NCBI GenBank assembly: GCA_015501075.1
Contig: JADNYJ010000014.1
Coordinates: 248,001 to 312,000 of the forward strand
Direction of reading: 5' to 3'
DNA: 64,000 nt
From: Gymnopilus junonius
Taxonomy: Eukaryota; Basidiomycota; Agaricomycetes; Agaricales; Galerinaceae
Shown: positions 35,045-44,569 of the stretch, in pieces
Layout of the letters: each line of letters starts with the position of its first letter
How positions within the stretch are numbered: the stretch's first letter is position 1
Made by a program: the position numbers and the translations under genes
The notes under the pieces: model-generated
What the model was told of the DNA's origin: nothing
What the model saw: the letters and a program-made list of their open reading frames with translations, nothing else
Databases searched by the model: none

Positions 35045-36802
35045 ATGTCTCCCACACTACTTTCCCTAAACGATTTACCACCTGAATTGTTTCCTATCAT
35101 CGCCTCCCACCTGCCTCTTTATGCGACCCCTTCGACTCTGCTCTCCTTGGCTCTTGCCAACCGTCATATATCCACGATGGCTCTGCCAATCCTCTTCTCG
35201 CACCTCATCATAAAAAACGAGAAGCATTCCTTGCGGATGATCAATAGATTACTGGATGAGCCGGGGCTTGGACTGGGTGTGCGCGAACTGCACATCATGT
35301 CCGAGTTGAGTGACGGTATCAGGCTACTGCCACAGCAGCACAGCCCGAACGAGTCCTTCGACATGATTACTGGGCTGAAGAAGGTAATTAGGCGGAGCTT
35401 GTTGCCCAATATCCACACGCTTGGTATCTACCTTACTTCTGGATGGGATCCCATGGAATATAGCGACTTGCAATTGTCCAATGGGTTAGGCGAGCTTTTA
35501 TCAGATTTCTGGGCAGACTTGAAGTACAAATGTCCAAGGATGAAAAACCTCATCTTGGACAATGTCGGTGACACGAAACGCCGACGTTGGCTTGAGGACT
35601 GTGGTCTGTATGATTTTCAGGTTAGTGACGGTGCCAACTGCATGAAGAAAGATTAACATACAATTTGAGCAGGACCTATCTATGCTTATTCATTGGCAGC
35701 CATTATATTCTGGGGGCCTGGAGAACCACAACAACCTTATTACAAACCTAACAGTCCTTTCCTCGTCTCTCCATACTCTGTCACTTTCCCAGTTCATTTC
35801 TAGTTCAGAGCTCTACGTTTCTCCTCTTTTCACTCTTGACTTTCCGCATCTGAAGTCACTGCACCTATATTATTATGCCGTTGAAGACTCTTCCGCAGTG
35901 ATGGCATTCTGGAGGCGACATCCAATGATAGAGAGGCTTGAGCTTGCATATGAAGCAGATACATTGGTCAAGTCCTATTTCACCGATGACCTCGATTCGT
36001 ATTTCTTCCCCAATCTCCGCTATTTGAAGGTAGTTACATTCGTTTCATTACTTCTAATCCCGGGGCTTACATTTCTGTTACAGGCAGACTATACCGATGT
36101 TCGGATTCTTGCACCAGTTCTGCATCGTCTCATCACTCTTGAAATAAGCGCCAGCATTAATTCTCAGATACCGTACCTTTTGCGTTCTGTTATTCCAGAG
36201 GGTTTGCCCAGTCTGAAGGGCCTATCTATTTCTGATATTGTCTCTTCCGATGCTAGGGGAAACAAACCTCCTGAGGGTTCATTATGGTATGAGACGGAAG
36301 ATGGAGAATTTAGGGAAAACATACAGGGCGACAAGCAAGCTATTATCCACACCTGGCGCAAATATTTTTTGCCTTCTATTGCACGAGGTGCACCAAATGT
36401 GATAGAATTCTCAATCGATGGGTCACTTAACAAACCTGGGCAATTTGTAAGTCAATGATCTCTGAGTAATTCAATCTAATGTGACACCTTTTTCCGGCGA
36501 AGATGGATATGAGCTCGCAATTCGAAGCGTTCTTCCACCTAGAGCGACTTTACGTCAGCTTTCTTAGTTACAATTCTCGTAAACGGTATGAAAGTACTGA
36601 ACGTCCATGGTTTTCACATAAAGCCCGTCTTTTGGCAAGCGCCTGCAGGTCTCTGAAAAGTGTGACGGACATTAGCACCGTTGATCTTCCATACTTATCC
36701 GCCACCTTTCGAAGAGACAAAGGAGGGGATGTCGAAGAAGTGATCCTAAGAAAAGGGTGTGGAATGCAGGTCGGACGTGAACATTTGGCATTTCTTACCT
36801 AG
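35045..36802 (+). CDS. F-box-like protein, family 2 copy 2
   Basis: Four exons: 35045-35620, 35673-36029, 36084-36446, 36503-36802, with intron positions identical to copy 1. The start MSPTLLSLNDLPPELFP is chosen over an upstream in-frame Met because it aligns with copy 1. The F-box-like segment is LPPELFPIIASHLPLYATP. LRR-like repeats include LKSLHLYYY and LKGLSISDI. The tail LRKGCGMQVGREHLAFLT is almost the same as in copy 1. The frame is intact at about 530 residues. A recent tandem duplicate in an array that otherwise shows decay. Confidence 0.75.
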
Positions 36803-37155
36803 ATGTTGCCTTTACTCCTTGTATGCATGCAAATGTTCTGATTGAACTTTATCCTGCTATCCTAAGTTTCCTAATTTCATCATCCGCGCCTTCAATCGAA
36901 AGAAATTTAAGCGAGGCGACTTGCATCAGCCGATGGTCCTAACTCCGGAGGCCAGTATGTTAATGAAGAACAGCAAGCATATCATATGCATCGGGGTTGA
37001 TATATTGCAAGTCAAGCTCTGACTCGCTGCACATGCTTACTCAATTTATTTGACATATAGTATATAGTACGCATCTACTTATATTCTAAAGACGCATTGA
37101 GAGATGTTGCAAATGATATGGGAAGGAAACGTAGTAGTGAGACGTTTCCCAAGGA
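36803..37155. other. Intergenic, convergent genes
   Basis: Lies between the plus-strand copy 2 and the minus-strand family 1 gene. Its right part (around 37070-37150) resembles the 3' flank of the family 1 relic at 3590-3620, so it is probably that gene's 3' region. Confidence 0.45.
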
Positions 37156-38409
37156 TCAAGCTTTCAAACGCAGATTGCATTGCGAACCAAACTTCTCATC
37201 CATGCGACTATCCGTTTGTACAGCAATGATCATAGGTGGCTTGTACGCCATGTGGAGAAAAACATGCAACGGTTTAGCGGACGAAATTCTGTGTATTTGA
37301 GACATCAAAAGTTCCCATTGAATGTCCAAGCAAGTTTCCAGCTCGGACATCTTCTCGATGTTGAAGAAAAAGTTTAGGATGAGAGTTTCGATCCGGTTTT
37401 CTGCTGGGATGGTTGCAAGTGCTTCATTGAGCTTAGGCAAGACATCGTTAAACGAAAAAGCGCCATCTCCAATCAGCTCCAAGCGAACATCAATGTCCAA
37501 GTCCACAACGCGTAGGGACAAAAAGAAGGAAAAATCGAGGAATGGGGGTAGTTGACATATGCGATCTAGTATTTTTTTTCAGGTATGCAGAAAAAGGTAT
37601 TTTGACTCGCGCATAAGCTACTTACACTGCATTTTCTTGAGATGAAGCTCTTCGACTGTGCCTGCGCACAACTTGAGAAGAGATTTAAAGCGCTCCGGTC
37701 CGTCAGAAATGCCTGGATAAATCTTGAAGACTCGAATATTTGAGAAATTTATAACATCGGGGGCGTGAAACGTGTCAAGGTAGGTGTAATCATCATACAA
37801 CTCGATTCGAGGACGGAATTTAGTGTCACTGCTATCCATATCGTTAGACTTTGATGCTAAGTCCAGCTGAACCTCCTTCAAATTTGTGCAACTAGAAAAT
37901 AAATCAGATGCGTTGGAAAGGTGAATGTTGTGTATTTCAAGTCGTTTGATGAAGGGCATTATTTGAAAATCGTCAAACGGCCTGGCATCCTTGAAAGCTT
38001 TGCGTCTAGAGTGCAAGGAATACAGACGAAGTGTCTGTATTTTATTACGCTTTCTGGATGTGTTGGAATAGGGTACGAAGCCCTGGAGTGGCGTTGACCG
38101 TTGATTTGATGATACCCCAGTGCAGTATAACAATGTGAGCTGCAAGATGAGGTTTACGCTGGAGAATTTCACTGAGGTTCGAGTTTGCTTGTTAGGAAAG
38201 TCCCCATCCAAATTTCCACTGTGAGGGACGAAGACGTCGAGTTTCGAAAAGATGAGTGCCTGGCACGGTGGGACGAAATGACGGCAAACAAGGGAGCAGG
38301 CTCGGATTGATCTGAGATCCTGCCTTTCGTTCTGAATGAAAATTTCAAGTATTTCATATATTACTTCCAAAGGAAGTACGGGAGAAGGCAGATCAGAGCC
38401 TGTGACCAT
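37156..38409 (-). pseudogene. F-box-like/LRR protein, family 1 copy with two opposing frameshifts
   Basis: Exons 37626-38409 and 37156-37565 with a 60-base intron (GTAAGT to CTAG) that joins in frame. F-box-like segment LPLEVIYEILEIFIQ, then IRACSLVCRHFVPPCQ. Start at MVTGSDLPSP, by alignment to the other two copies; an upstream Met lies in the TATA region. Between about residues 75 and 115 the chain reads out of phase with both paralogues: one A is missing after CAAACTCG (about 38178), and the original frame returns near 38060. The chain ends early at LRLKA, about 25 residues short of the copy at 996. It is open throughout and could make an altered protein. Confidence 0.6.
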
Positions 38410-38460
38410 TTTTTCGGCGCACCATGCAAAGACGGGGAGAAATTGGGAAGTCCGGATGAT

Positions 38461-38500
38461 ACTCAACGAGAGCTATATATGCTCGTCCGGCTATAAATCG
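38461..38500 (-). promoter_or_regulatory. TATA-type promoter of the family 1 copy
   Basis: On the minus strand TTATAGCCGGACGAGC is followed by ATATATAGCTC, matching the block at 2559-2590. The mobile element beginning at 38510 is inserted directly upstream of it. Confidence 0.5.
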
Positions 38501-38509
38501 GATCAGAGC

Positions 38510-39531
38510 TAGGGTTGCGTAAAAAACTCCCGGGGGGTTACTTACTGGTAAGTTACCCCCTCCCCCGTCCCGCCTAGGTAACTTACCAGGTAAATTACTG
38601 GTAAGTTACATGTCACGTGCATTAAATATTTAATATATTATTTTTTCGCCGCCTGCGGCACTTGACGACTCCGCAGGCTTCTCGCAACCGTTGATTACGC
38701 ACTACTATACATCACCTCCTTTCGATACGCTAATCAAACGACATCGAGAAGTCGTTGTCGTCAAGATTAGCACTAGGAGCATGAATTTTTGCTTCCAAAA
38801 TATAGTTCGCCTCAAGCCAGTATTCAACAATCCACAATGGCAGGCGTATATCCATGTTTCCGTGGGGGTAAACGAGGGATTGGATTGTCTGATTGGCTTC
38901 CAATGCAATGCCCCTTCGTTCGCATATTTCTAGAGTTTCTTCACCTGTTGGCATGGCCAGAGATTGTAAAAATGCGACCTGTTGTTCGTTCTTGGATGAG
39001 GCTGGCTGTTTCCGAGAAGAGCATGTCGTCGGTGAGATCAAGTAGCTTCGGGGCATTCTTGTCGGAAGGGACTGGGAAAGTAGACAAGTCCACCACATTG
39101 AGACTATCTTCTGGTATCAAAATCTCAGATATACTGAGAGGTATGGCTGCTATGCGGGTCATTGGGGCGAGATAAATGTCGAGGCAAATGTCGAGAAAAT
39201 TGATGATTTCTGCCGGTCCAGCTACTACCGTGAATGATGTGTGAGGACTGGTCTGCTAGCTACTCGAGTACATAGCACATTCCTGATGGCTGACCAGCTT
39301 CTAAAGTGGTATAGGAGATACTACATGTTCTTGGCTAGAATTATACAGCCCGAAGGTGGCTGTTAGAACCTCCTTGCTCCTCGGTCCCCCAACTGACCTA
39401 TCACGTGATACAGGTAACTTACCACCTGCGAACCCTGCCCTATCAAGGAGGTAACTTACCAGTAAATTACCGGTAAATTACTGGTAAATTACCGGGCCAG
39501 TAAAAAACAAATAGTTTTTTATGCAACCCTA
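38510..39531. mobile_element. Non-autonomous hAT-like element with palindromic subterminal repeats
   Basis: Terminal inverted repeats TAGGGTTGCGTAAAAAACT (left) and TAGGGTTGCATAAAAAACT (right, reverse complement). Perfect 8-bp target duplication ATCAGAGC at 38502-38509 and 39532-39539. Both subterminal zones are packed with near-palindromic GGTAACTTACC/GGTAAATTACT units (38540-38610 and 39412-39500). The interior (38690-39180) holds an open frame on the minus strand, treated separately. Length 1022 bp. No transposase is present. Confidence 0.8.
38730..39162 (-). pseudogene. Gene fragment carried inside the hAT-like element
   Basis: Two overlapping frames: 39162-38941 (PLSISEILIPEDSLNVVDLS, then PVPSDKNAPKLLDLTDDMLF) and 39098-38730 (LEICERRGIALEANQTI, NMDIRLPLWIVEYWLEANYI). 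They join by a frameshift near 38950. The composition is protein-like rather than transposon-terminal. The LPLWIVEYWLEA stretch recalls a motif upstream of Ulp1-type peptidase domains in agaricomycete repeat-associated genes, but that is only a weak resemblance. Probably a captured host or transposon gene segment. Confidence 0.4.
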
Positions 39532-39603
39532 ATCAGAGCATCAGACCAAATCATGACATTGAATCTGATGCACATGCCATGGTCATGATCATGACCTTGA
39601 TCC

Positions 39604-39814
39604 ACACTGCTGGCACTGAGTAGTGTTTCTTGAGGAAACAGTACCTAGGAAACACGTCATATGACTTTTTTTCCACTGTTTTCTTGGGAAACACCGGTCG
39701 GCCATACCAAATTAGGCAAGGCCGAATGCTGGTTTCTTGAGAAACACCTAAAAGAAATCAGGTGACGTGTTTCTTTCATGCTAAAGAAACAGAGGTTGGT
39801 GCCAGCATGCCAGT
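39604..39814. mobile_element. Palindrome-rich MITE, copy 1
   Basis: About 210 bp, matching 57052-57257 over its whole length. Terminal inverted repeat ACACTGCTGGCAC. Internally it has several imperfect palindromes of the form GTTTCTTGAGGAAAC, GTTTTCTTGGGAAAC and GTTTCTTGAGAAAC. No coding capacity. No clear target duplication is seen. Confidence 0.7.
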
Positions 39815-40027
39815 GAACTTTGGATTCTGGACCCCGATAACGATTGAGCTCAACTTATGGCGACCAATTTACCGGGCTCAACTTAAGTCTCTCTGTGACA
39901 ACTCCTTGACTCCGAGTCTTTCAGGCCCTCTTCTCCGCTGCAGAAACTTCGGCAGACTTAGATCTTATTCACAGTCAGGTAACCTATTTAATCGATTGAG
40001 TTGTGTTGTGTAATTCTTTTTACAAGG

Positions 40028-40202
40028 TGTTGGGATTATTTAGGTGAAAAGCATAATATTCCTAGCTCCTACAGAGCTCTTATCTATGTAGCTATAATGT
40101 ATCTACAATATTCTAGTGTTAACTACAGAAATAGATGACTCAGTGAATTACTAATTAATAAGTTCTCGAATATACTACTAAATGGCGGATTGATCTCCAA
40201 TA
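40028..40202 (-). repeat. LTR of gag-only element, left
   Basis: Plus strand begins TGTTGGGATTATTTAGG and ends CTCCAATA. It differs from the right LTR at a few positions and by about one base of length. Confidence 0.8.
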
Positions 40203-40282
40203 CTCCTCCTCAATTCGGCATTTCCTAAATATAAATCCATCAAAATATCGTCCAAATGCGGAATCTAGACTGCGAACAATCT

Positions 40283-41432
40283 TCAAAGCACGGAATTTAG
40301 ACCGTAAACAATCTGCAAATGAAAGGAGCACTCCAGCATCCTCCAAAAAATATCTTGAGCACTAAGCATGGCACTAAGCCTCTGGCACTGAGCCCGGCAC
40401 AAAGCCTCTTCAAATTGGTAGGCACAAAGCATCCACCACGAAATCCGTAAGCACTCGTCCAAAAATAGCTGCACAGGAACCAAGCATCTGCGCGAAATCC
40501 TGTCCCCTTTTGTGAATCTTCTTCCTTTAATAACAGATATCATGAGTGAATTGTTGACTTGAATAGCGAATGACGATGTTTCTTTTGCTCCTATTATATC
40601 TTTTCCGTCAACTGTTCTGATGGCTCTGCAATGTTGTGCAATGTGTCCGGTTCGTCCACAACGGTAACATGTCCGATGTCCGCTGATCGTCCCTTTGATC
40701 ACGATGCGGTCCTCTCCGTCCCGGTGGTCCATTTCCATCTCCGTATTTATTTGCCATTAAGGAAACTGCTCCTTCCGAAAAATCTGGTCCTCCCCGCCTC
40801 CTTTCCTCTTCAGAGTGCACCAGTGACATCTGAAATGGCCAACTCCTCCTTTGCTGCAGTAAGCGAGGGTGGCTATGCTCGAATAATCATTGTGCAAGTT
40901 AAAATAAGCACGTCGGTAATTTCCTCATCGGTAAGTGTAACTCCGATTGCCTTGAGCTTGGCGGCGAGATCCGTGATGCCGTTAACATAATGGGACATGG
41001 GGGTGTCTTTGTCATGCTCGAATCCATAGAATTGACGTTTAAGGGAGATACGCGTCGCGCGGCTGTTTTTCTCATAAATATTCTTGAGTGCTGTCCAAGC
41101 TGCCGGTCCGGTTGCACAGTCCCAGATATAGGTGTATTGGGCTCGCATCAACAGTGAGTGCAATAGTGGTAAGTCCTTCATCTGATTTCTGTCCCAATCT
41201 CCCCCACCTGTGGCATCTTCCTTCTTCAGTATTCTGACACAATATCCCAGCATCCTTTGGCACGTAGTACCATGCTGATAGCAAATTTCCAGTCATGATA
41301 ATTTTGCCCATTAAGCCGAGTGATGTGCGTGAGATTATAATAGCGCTCGGATGACGACATGATGTGGCCCGGTAAGATAAGATAATGAGAGCGAGATAAG
41401 ATAAGAAGCAAGTAAACGTCGCAGCGATCCAA
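40283..41432 (-). pseudogene. Gag-like polyprotein of the short LTR element, frameshifted
   Basis: N-terminus at 41432 with THITRLNGQNYHDWKFAISM, the UBN2/gag start typical of copia elements. The middle part, in other frames, contains IWDCATGPAAWTALKNIYE and SLKRQFYGFEHDKDTPMSHY (about 41120-41000). The nucleocapsid part has the CCHC knuckle CYRCGRTGHIAQHC (about 40670-40630), in the frame ending at 40283. Three frames are needed to follow the chain. Confidence 0.75.
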
Positions 41433-41474
41433 TAAAGCGGTGAGTCTCTTTACTGGGGGCCGGGGCCCATAACC

Positions 41475-41648
41475 TGTTGGGATTATTTAGGTGAAAAGCA
41501 TAATATTCCTAGCTCCTACAGAGCTCTTATATACGTAGCTATATGTATCTACAATATTCTAGTGTTAACTACAGAAATAGATGACTCAGTGAATTACTAA
41601 TTAATAAGTTCTCGAATATACTACTAAATGGCGGATTGATCTCCAATA
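41475..41648 (-). repeat. LTR of gag-only element, right
   Basis: Partner of 40028-40202. Preceded on the plus strand by GGGGCCCATAACC, the primer-binding site in reverse. Confidence 0.8.
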
Positions 41649-41703
41649 CAAGGACTTCATGCCTGAGAACTGGCAAGTCGCCTGTTTCCCAATGATTCCC
41701 TAC

Positions 41704-42311
41704 GACTTAGCTTGGATGATTACTACTCGAATTGTTTCCTATTATTGCCTCCCATCTGCCTCTCATTGCAACACGACCGACTCTACTCTCCTTGGTTCTT
41801 GTCAATCGACATGTATCAGAAATGGTCCTGCCGATTCTCTTCTCGCGCCTCATTATCAAAGGCGAAAAGGGTTCCTTGCAGATGATCCGTAAATTAATGG
41901 ATGAGCCGGAGCTTGGACTGGGTGTGTGCGAGCTACACATCATGTCCGAGTTGAATGAAGACATTCAGCTTGATCAGAATCAATTCTTGGATACGATAAC
42001 TGGGCTAAAGTCTAATACTTTTACCGTAGGTTGATATGGGCGAGCAATTACAATCGTTCTTACACCTCGAGCGACTCTATATCCACTGTATTCCTTTTAA
42101 TTCTCGTAGATCTGACGATTATGGAAGCGCAGAGCGCGATACGTTTTCAGCTGGAGCCCGTCATTTAGGGAGCGTCTGCAGGAGTCTGAAGAGTGTTACA
42201 GACATAGCATTGGTGATCTGCCATATCTTTCTGCCACCGTTAGAAGAGATGATGATGGACACATTGAGGAGTCATTCTAGGCAAAGGGTGTGGAATGCAG
42301 GTCGGACGTGA
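41704..42311 (+). pseudogene. F-box-like protein, family 2 copy 3, internal deletion
   Basis: The 5' part resembles exon 1 of copies 1 and 2 (FPIIASHLPLIATRPTLL, LVNRHVSEMVLPILFSRLI, MDEPELGLGVCELHIMSELN), then breaks off near 42015 and joins directly to sequence of exon 4 (EQLQSFLHLERLYIHCI, HLGSVCRSLKSVTDI). Roughly 1 kb corresponding to exons 2 and 3 is missing. The start codon region is also altered (TTACTACTCGAATTG where the others encode LPPEL). The gag-only LTR element sits about 55 bases upstream. Confidence 0.75.
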
Positions 42312-42599
42312 AAATAATTCCTTACGTAGATTTTTGCCTTCACCCAAGCGTTAGCTTTGTGAACCATTGCGATATGTTCTCCCCCGCCTACTGTAGTCTT
42401 AATTGGGCTTACAATGATGACAATGGAGCAGAAGCCGAATTTCTGTTCGACGTCGGACCTTTGAAACTTCTTTATCGCCGATATCCATGATGCCTTTGTC
42501 CCTCCAACAAGCCCAAAGGAACATATGAAAGGACCAGTGGATAGACCTTCCGACTTCTCCAGCTTGATAAATACCGACATTACTACTGGGTTTATAGTA

Positions 42600-44309
42600 A
42601 TGACTTCACTTAATGGCTTGGATAACCTATTGCCAGAACTGTTTCCGATTATTGCTTCGCATTTACCACTTTACGCAACTCCGTCCACGTTACTTTCCTT
42701 GGCTCTCGTCAAACGACATATCTCAGAAATTGTGTTACCTATTCTCTACTGGTGTCTGATCCTCAAGAATGAGGACGATGCTTTAGGAATGATTCACAGA
42801 TTACTCGGTGGCCAAGGCCCGAATTAGGGCTAACTGTACGACAACTGCACATCATGTCCGACTTGTCTGTCGAGACTCGGGATGGTCGGAACCCCTTTGA
42901 CGTGGTTACGGGACTGAAGGAGGTGATTAAACTTGGCTTGTTACCCAACATCCATAATCTTGGCCTTTACCTTCTTTCTGGCTGGCATTATGACGAGGAG
43001 TATGAGCTAGTAGAGGGATACGGTGACCTTCGCGCTGATTTCTGGGACGACGTAAGAGAGAAATGCCCACGATTGAAGGGCATTATTTTGAATAATATCG
43101 GTGATATAGAAGGTGACCGTTGGCTTGAAGATTGTGGTCTATATGATATACAGGTCGGTGACCATGATTCTCGGAAATTCTGCTTCTTACTCTGTGTAGG
43201 GAATAACCAGCCTCACCTTATTGCAGTCATTCTTTCCGGGGAGCGAACGAGGACATGCCAAGCTCATGGAAATTTTTAAAGCGCTTGCGCATTCTCTTCA
43301 CACACTGTCATTCTCTCAATTAGGCGATGACTGGCTGTCGGCTTCTTCATTCTTTGCTCTCGACTTTCCCAATTTAAAGGCATTAACTTTAAATTATCAC
43401 GTTGTTGAAGATGCATTAGAAGCTATGGCATTTTGGAAGCGCCACCCGACTATTGAGAGCCTCGAGCTCAAAGAAAGCTCTCCGACCAATCGCTATTTCA
43501 CCAACGACCTTGATTTGGATTTTTTGCCCAACCTTTGCTACTTGAAGGTAATCATACTCAGTATTCGTCCTATAGTGTTATATATGCTTGATTTTTTTTC
43601 CAGGCTGACTATCACGACGTGCGACTTCTTGCGCCTATTTTGCATCGCCTCATTGGCCTTGAGATTGACAATAGTGTTAATGCACAAATACCATACCTAC
43701 TGCGCTTTGTTCTTCCACAGGGATTACCCAATCTGAAGAGTCTATCCATCGGCCAATACCCCTCTAGCAGTAGCAAGAATGAAAGGACCGAGGGCGCACT
43801 GTGGTTTGAAACTGAAGATGGGGAATTCATGGAAAAGAAGGACTGGCGTTCAAGTACTCATGTCTACGGCGATTACTACCTACATTCCATTGCTCGAGGG
43901 GCACCGAACCTTATAGAGCTAGCAATGGATGCATTTTTTGACAAGGCACGGCAATTCGTAAGTCAAAAGTCCTGTATTCGATCCATTCTTGATTTTCTCG
44001 TCTGATACCAAGGTCGACGCAAGCGCAAAATTTGCATCATTCGGCTGCCTGGAGCGGCTGTACTTGAGAAACTTCAATCGCAAATTCATTAGACTCGAAA
44101 GCAGTCACCGGGAGATATGGTCGATTGGTTCCCATTCTTTGGCAAGTGCTTGTAAGTCATTGAAGACTGTGACAGATATCAGTTCAGTCGATTTACCTTA
44201 TTTATCTGGAACGGTTAAGAGGAATGATCAAGGGGAAGTCGAGAGGGTCATACTGGGAGAAGGGTTTGGAATGCAAATTGGTCGCGAGGACCTGGCTTTC
44301 CTTGAATAG
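42600..44309 (+). pseudogene. F-box-like protein, family 2 copy 4, single frameshift
   Basis: The F-box-like segment LLPELFPIIASHLPLYATP starts at 42600. The frame fails near 42810-42825, where copies 1 and 2 have LLDEPELGLGVRELH; here the continuation ELGLTVRQLHIMSDL is in another phase. From there the gene follows the four-exon plan: exon 1 ends at about 43153 (GTCGGT donor), exon 2 starts GITSLTLLQSFF, exon 3 starts after CCAG near 43602 (ADYHDVRLLAPIL), exon 4 from about 44015, with tail GEGFGMQIGREDLAFLE, stop at 44309. Everything except one small indel is intact, so decay is recent or an assembly error is involved. Confidence 0.7.
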
Positions 44310-44569
44310 AATTTCGTGTGCAAAAATACTACATATTACACCCCCAAATACATTGAAGTACTTACTAGGTTCAACACCTCAGAGCAAAGGATTGAAAGTA
44401 CTGCGAGGATGTGAAAATAGAAAATGGTTAGAACTTGGGGGTGATGAGGCAAACCCGATTCAGGCGAACTACTGAAGTCGGACTTGCATAAGAACGTCGA
44501 CAATCCGAGTGAGATAATTACATTATGAGGGAAAAAAAGAAATCTAGTGATTCCACAGTGTGCATCTAG
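44310..44569. other. Intergenic, convergent genes
   Basis: Short spacer between a plus-strand F-box-like relic and the minus-strand acyltransferase. Nothing recognised. Confidence 0.5.

Larger units (their letters stand above)
40028..41648 (-). mobile_element. Gag-only copia-like LTR element (TR-GAG type), 1.6 kb
   Basis: LTRs of about 175 bp at 40028-40202 and 41475-41648, bounded by a 5-bp target duplication CAAGG (40023-40027 and 41649-41653). Inside, on the minus strand, lie only gag-like sequences with a CCHC zinc knuckle; no protease, integrase or RT. The primer-binding site next to the 5' LTR (GGTTATGGGCCCC) is the same as in the large copia element. A purine run GAGGAGGAG precedes the 3' LTR. 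It must depend on enzymes supplied in trans. Frameshifts in gag suggest it is now inert. Confidence 0.85.
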
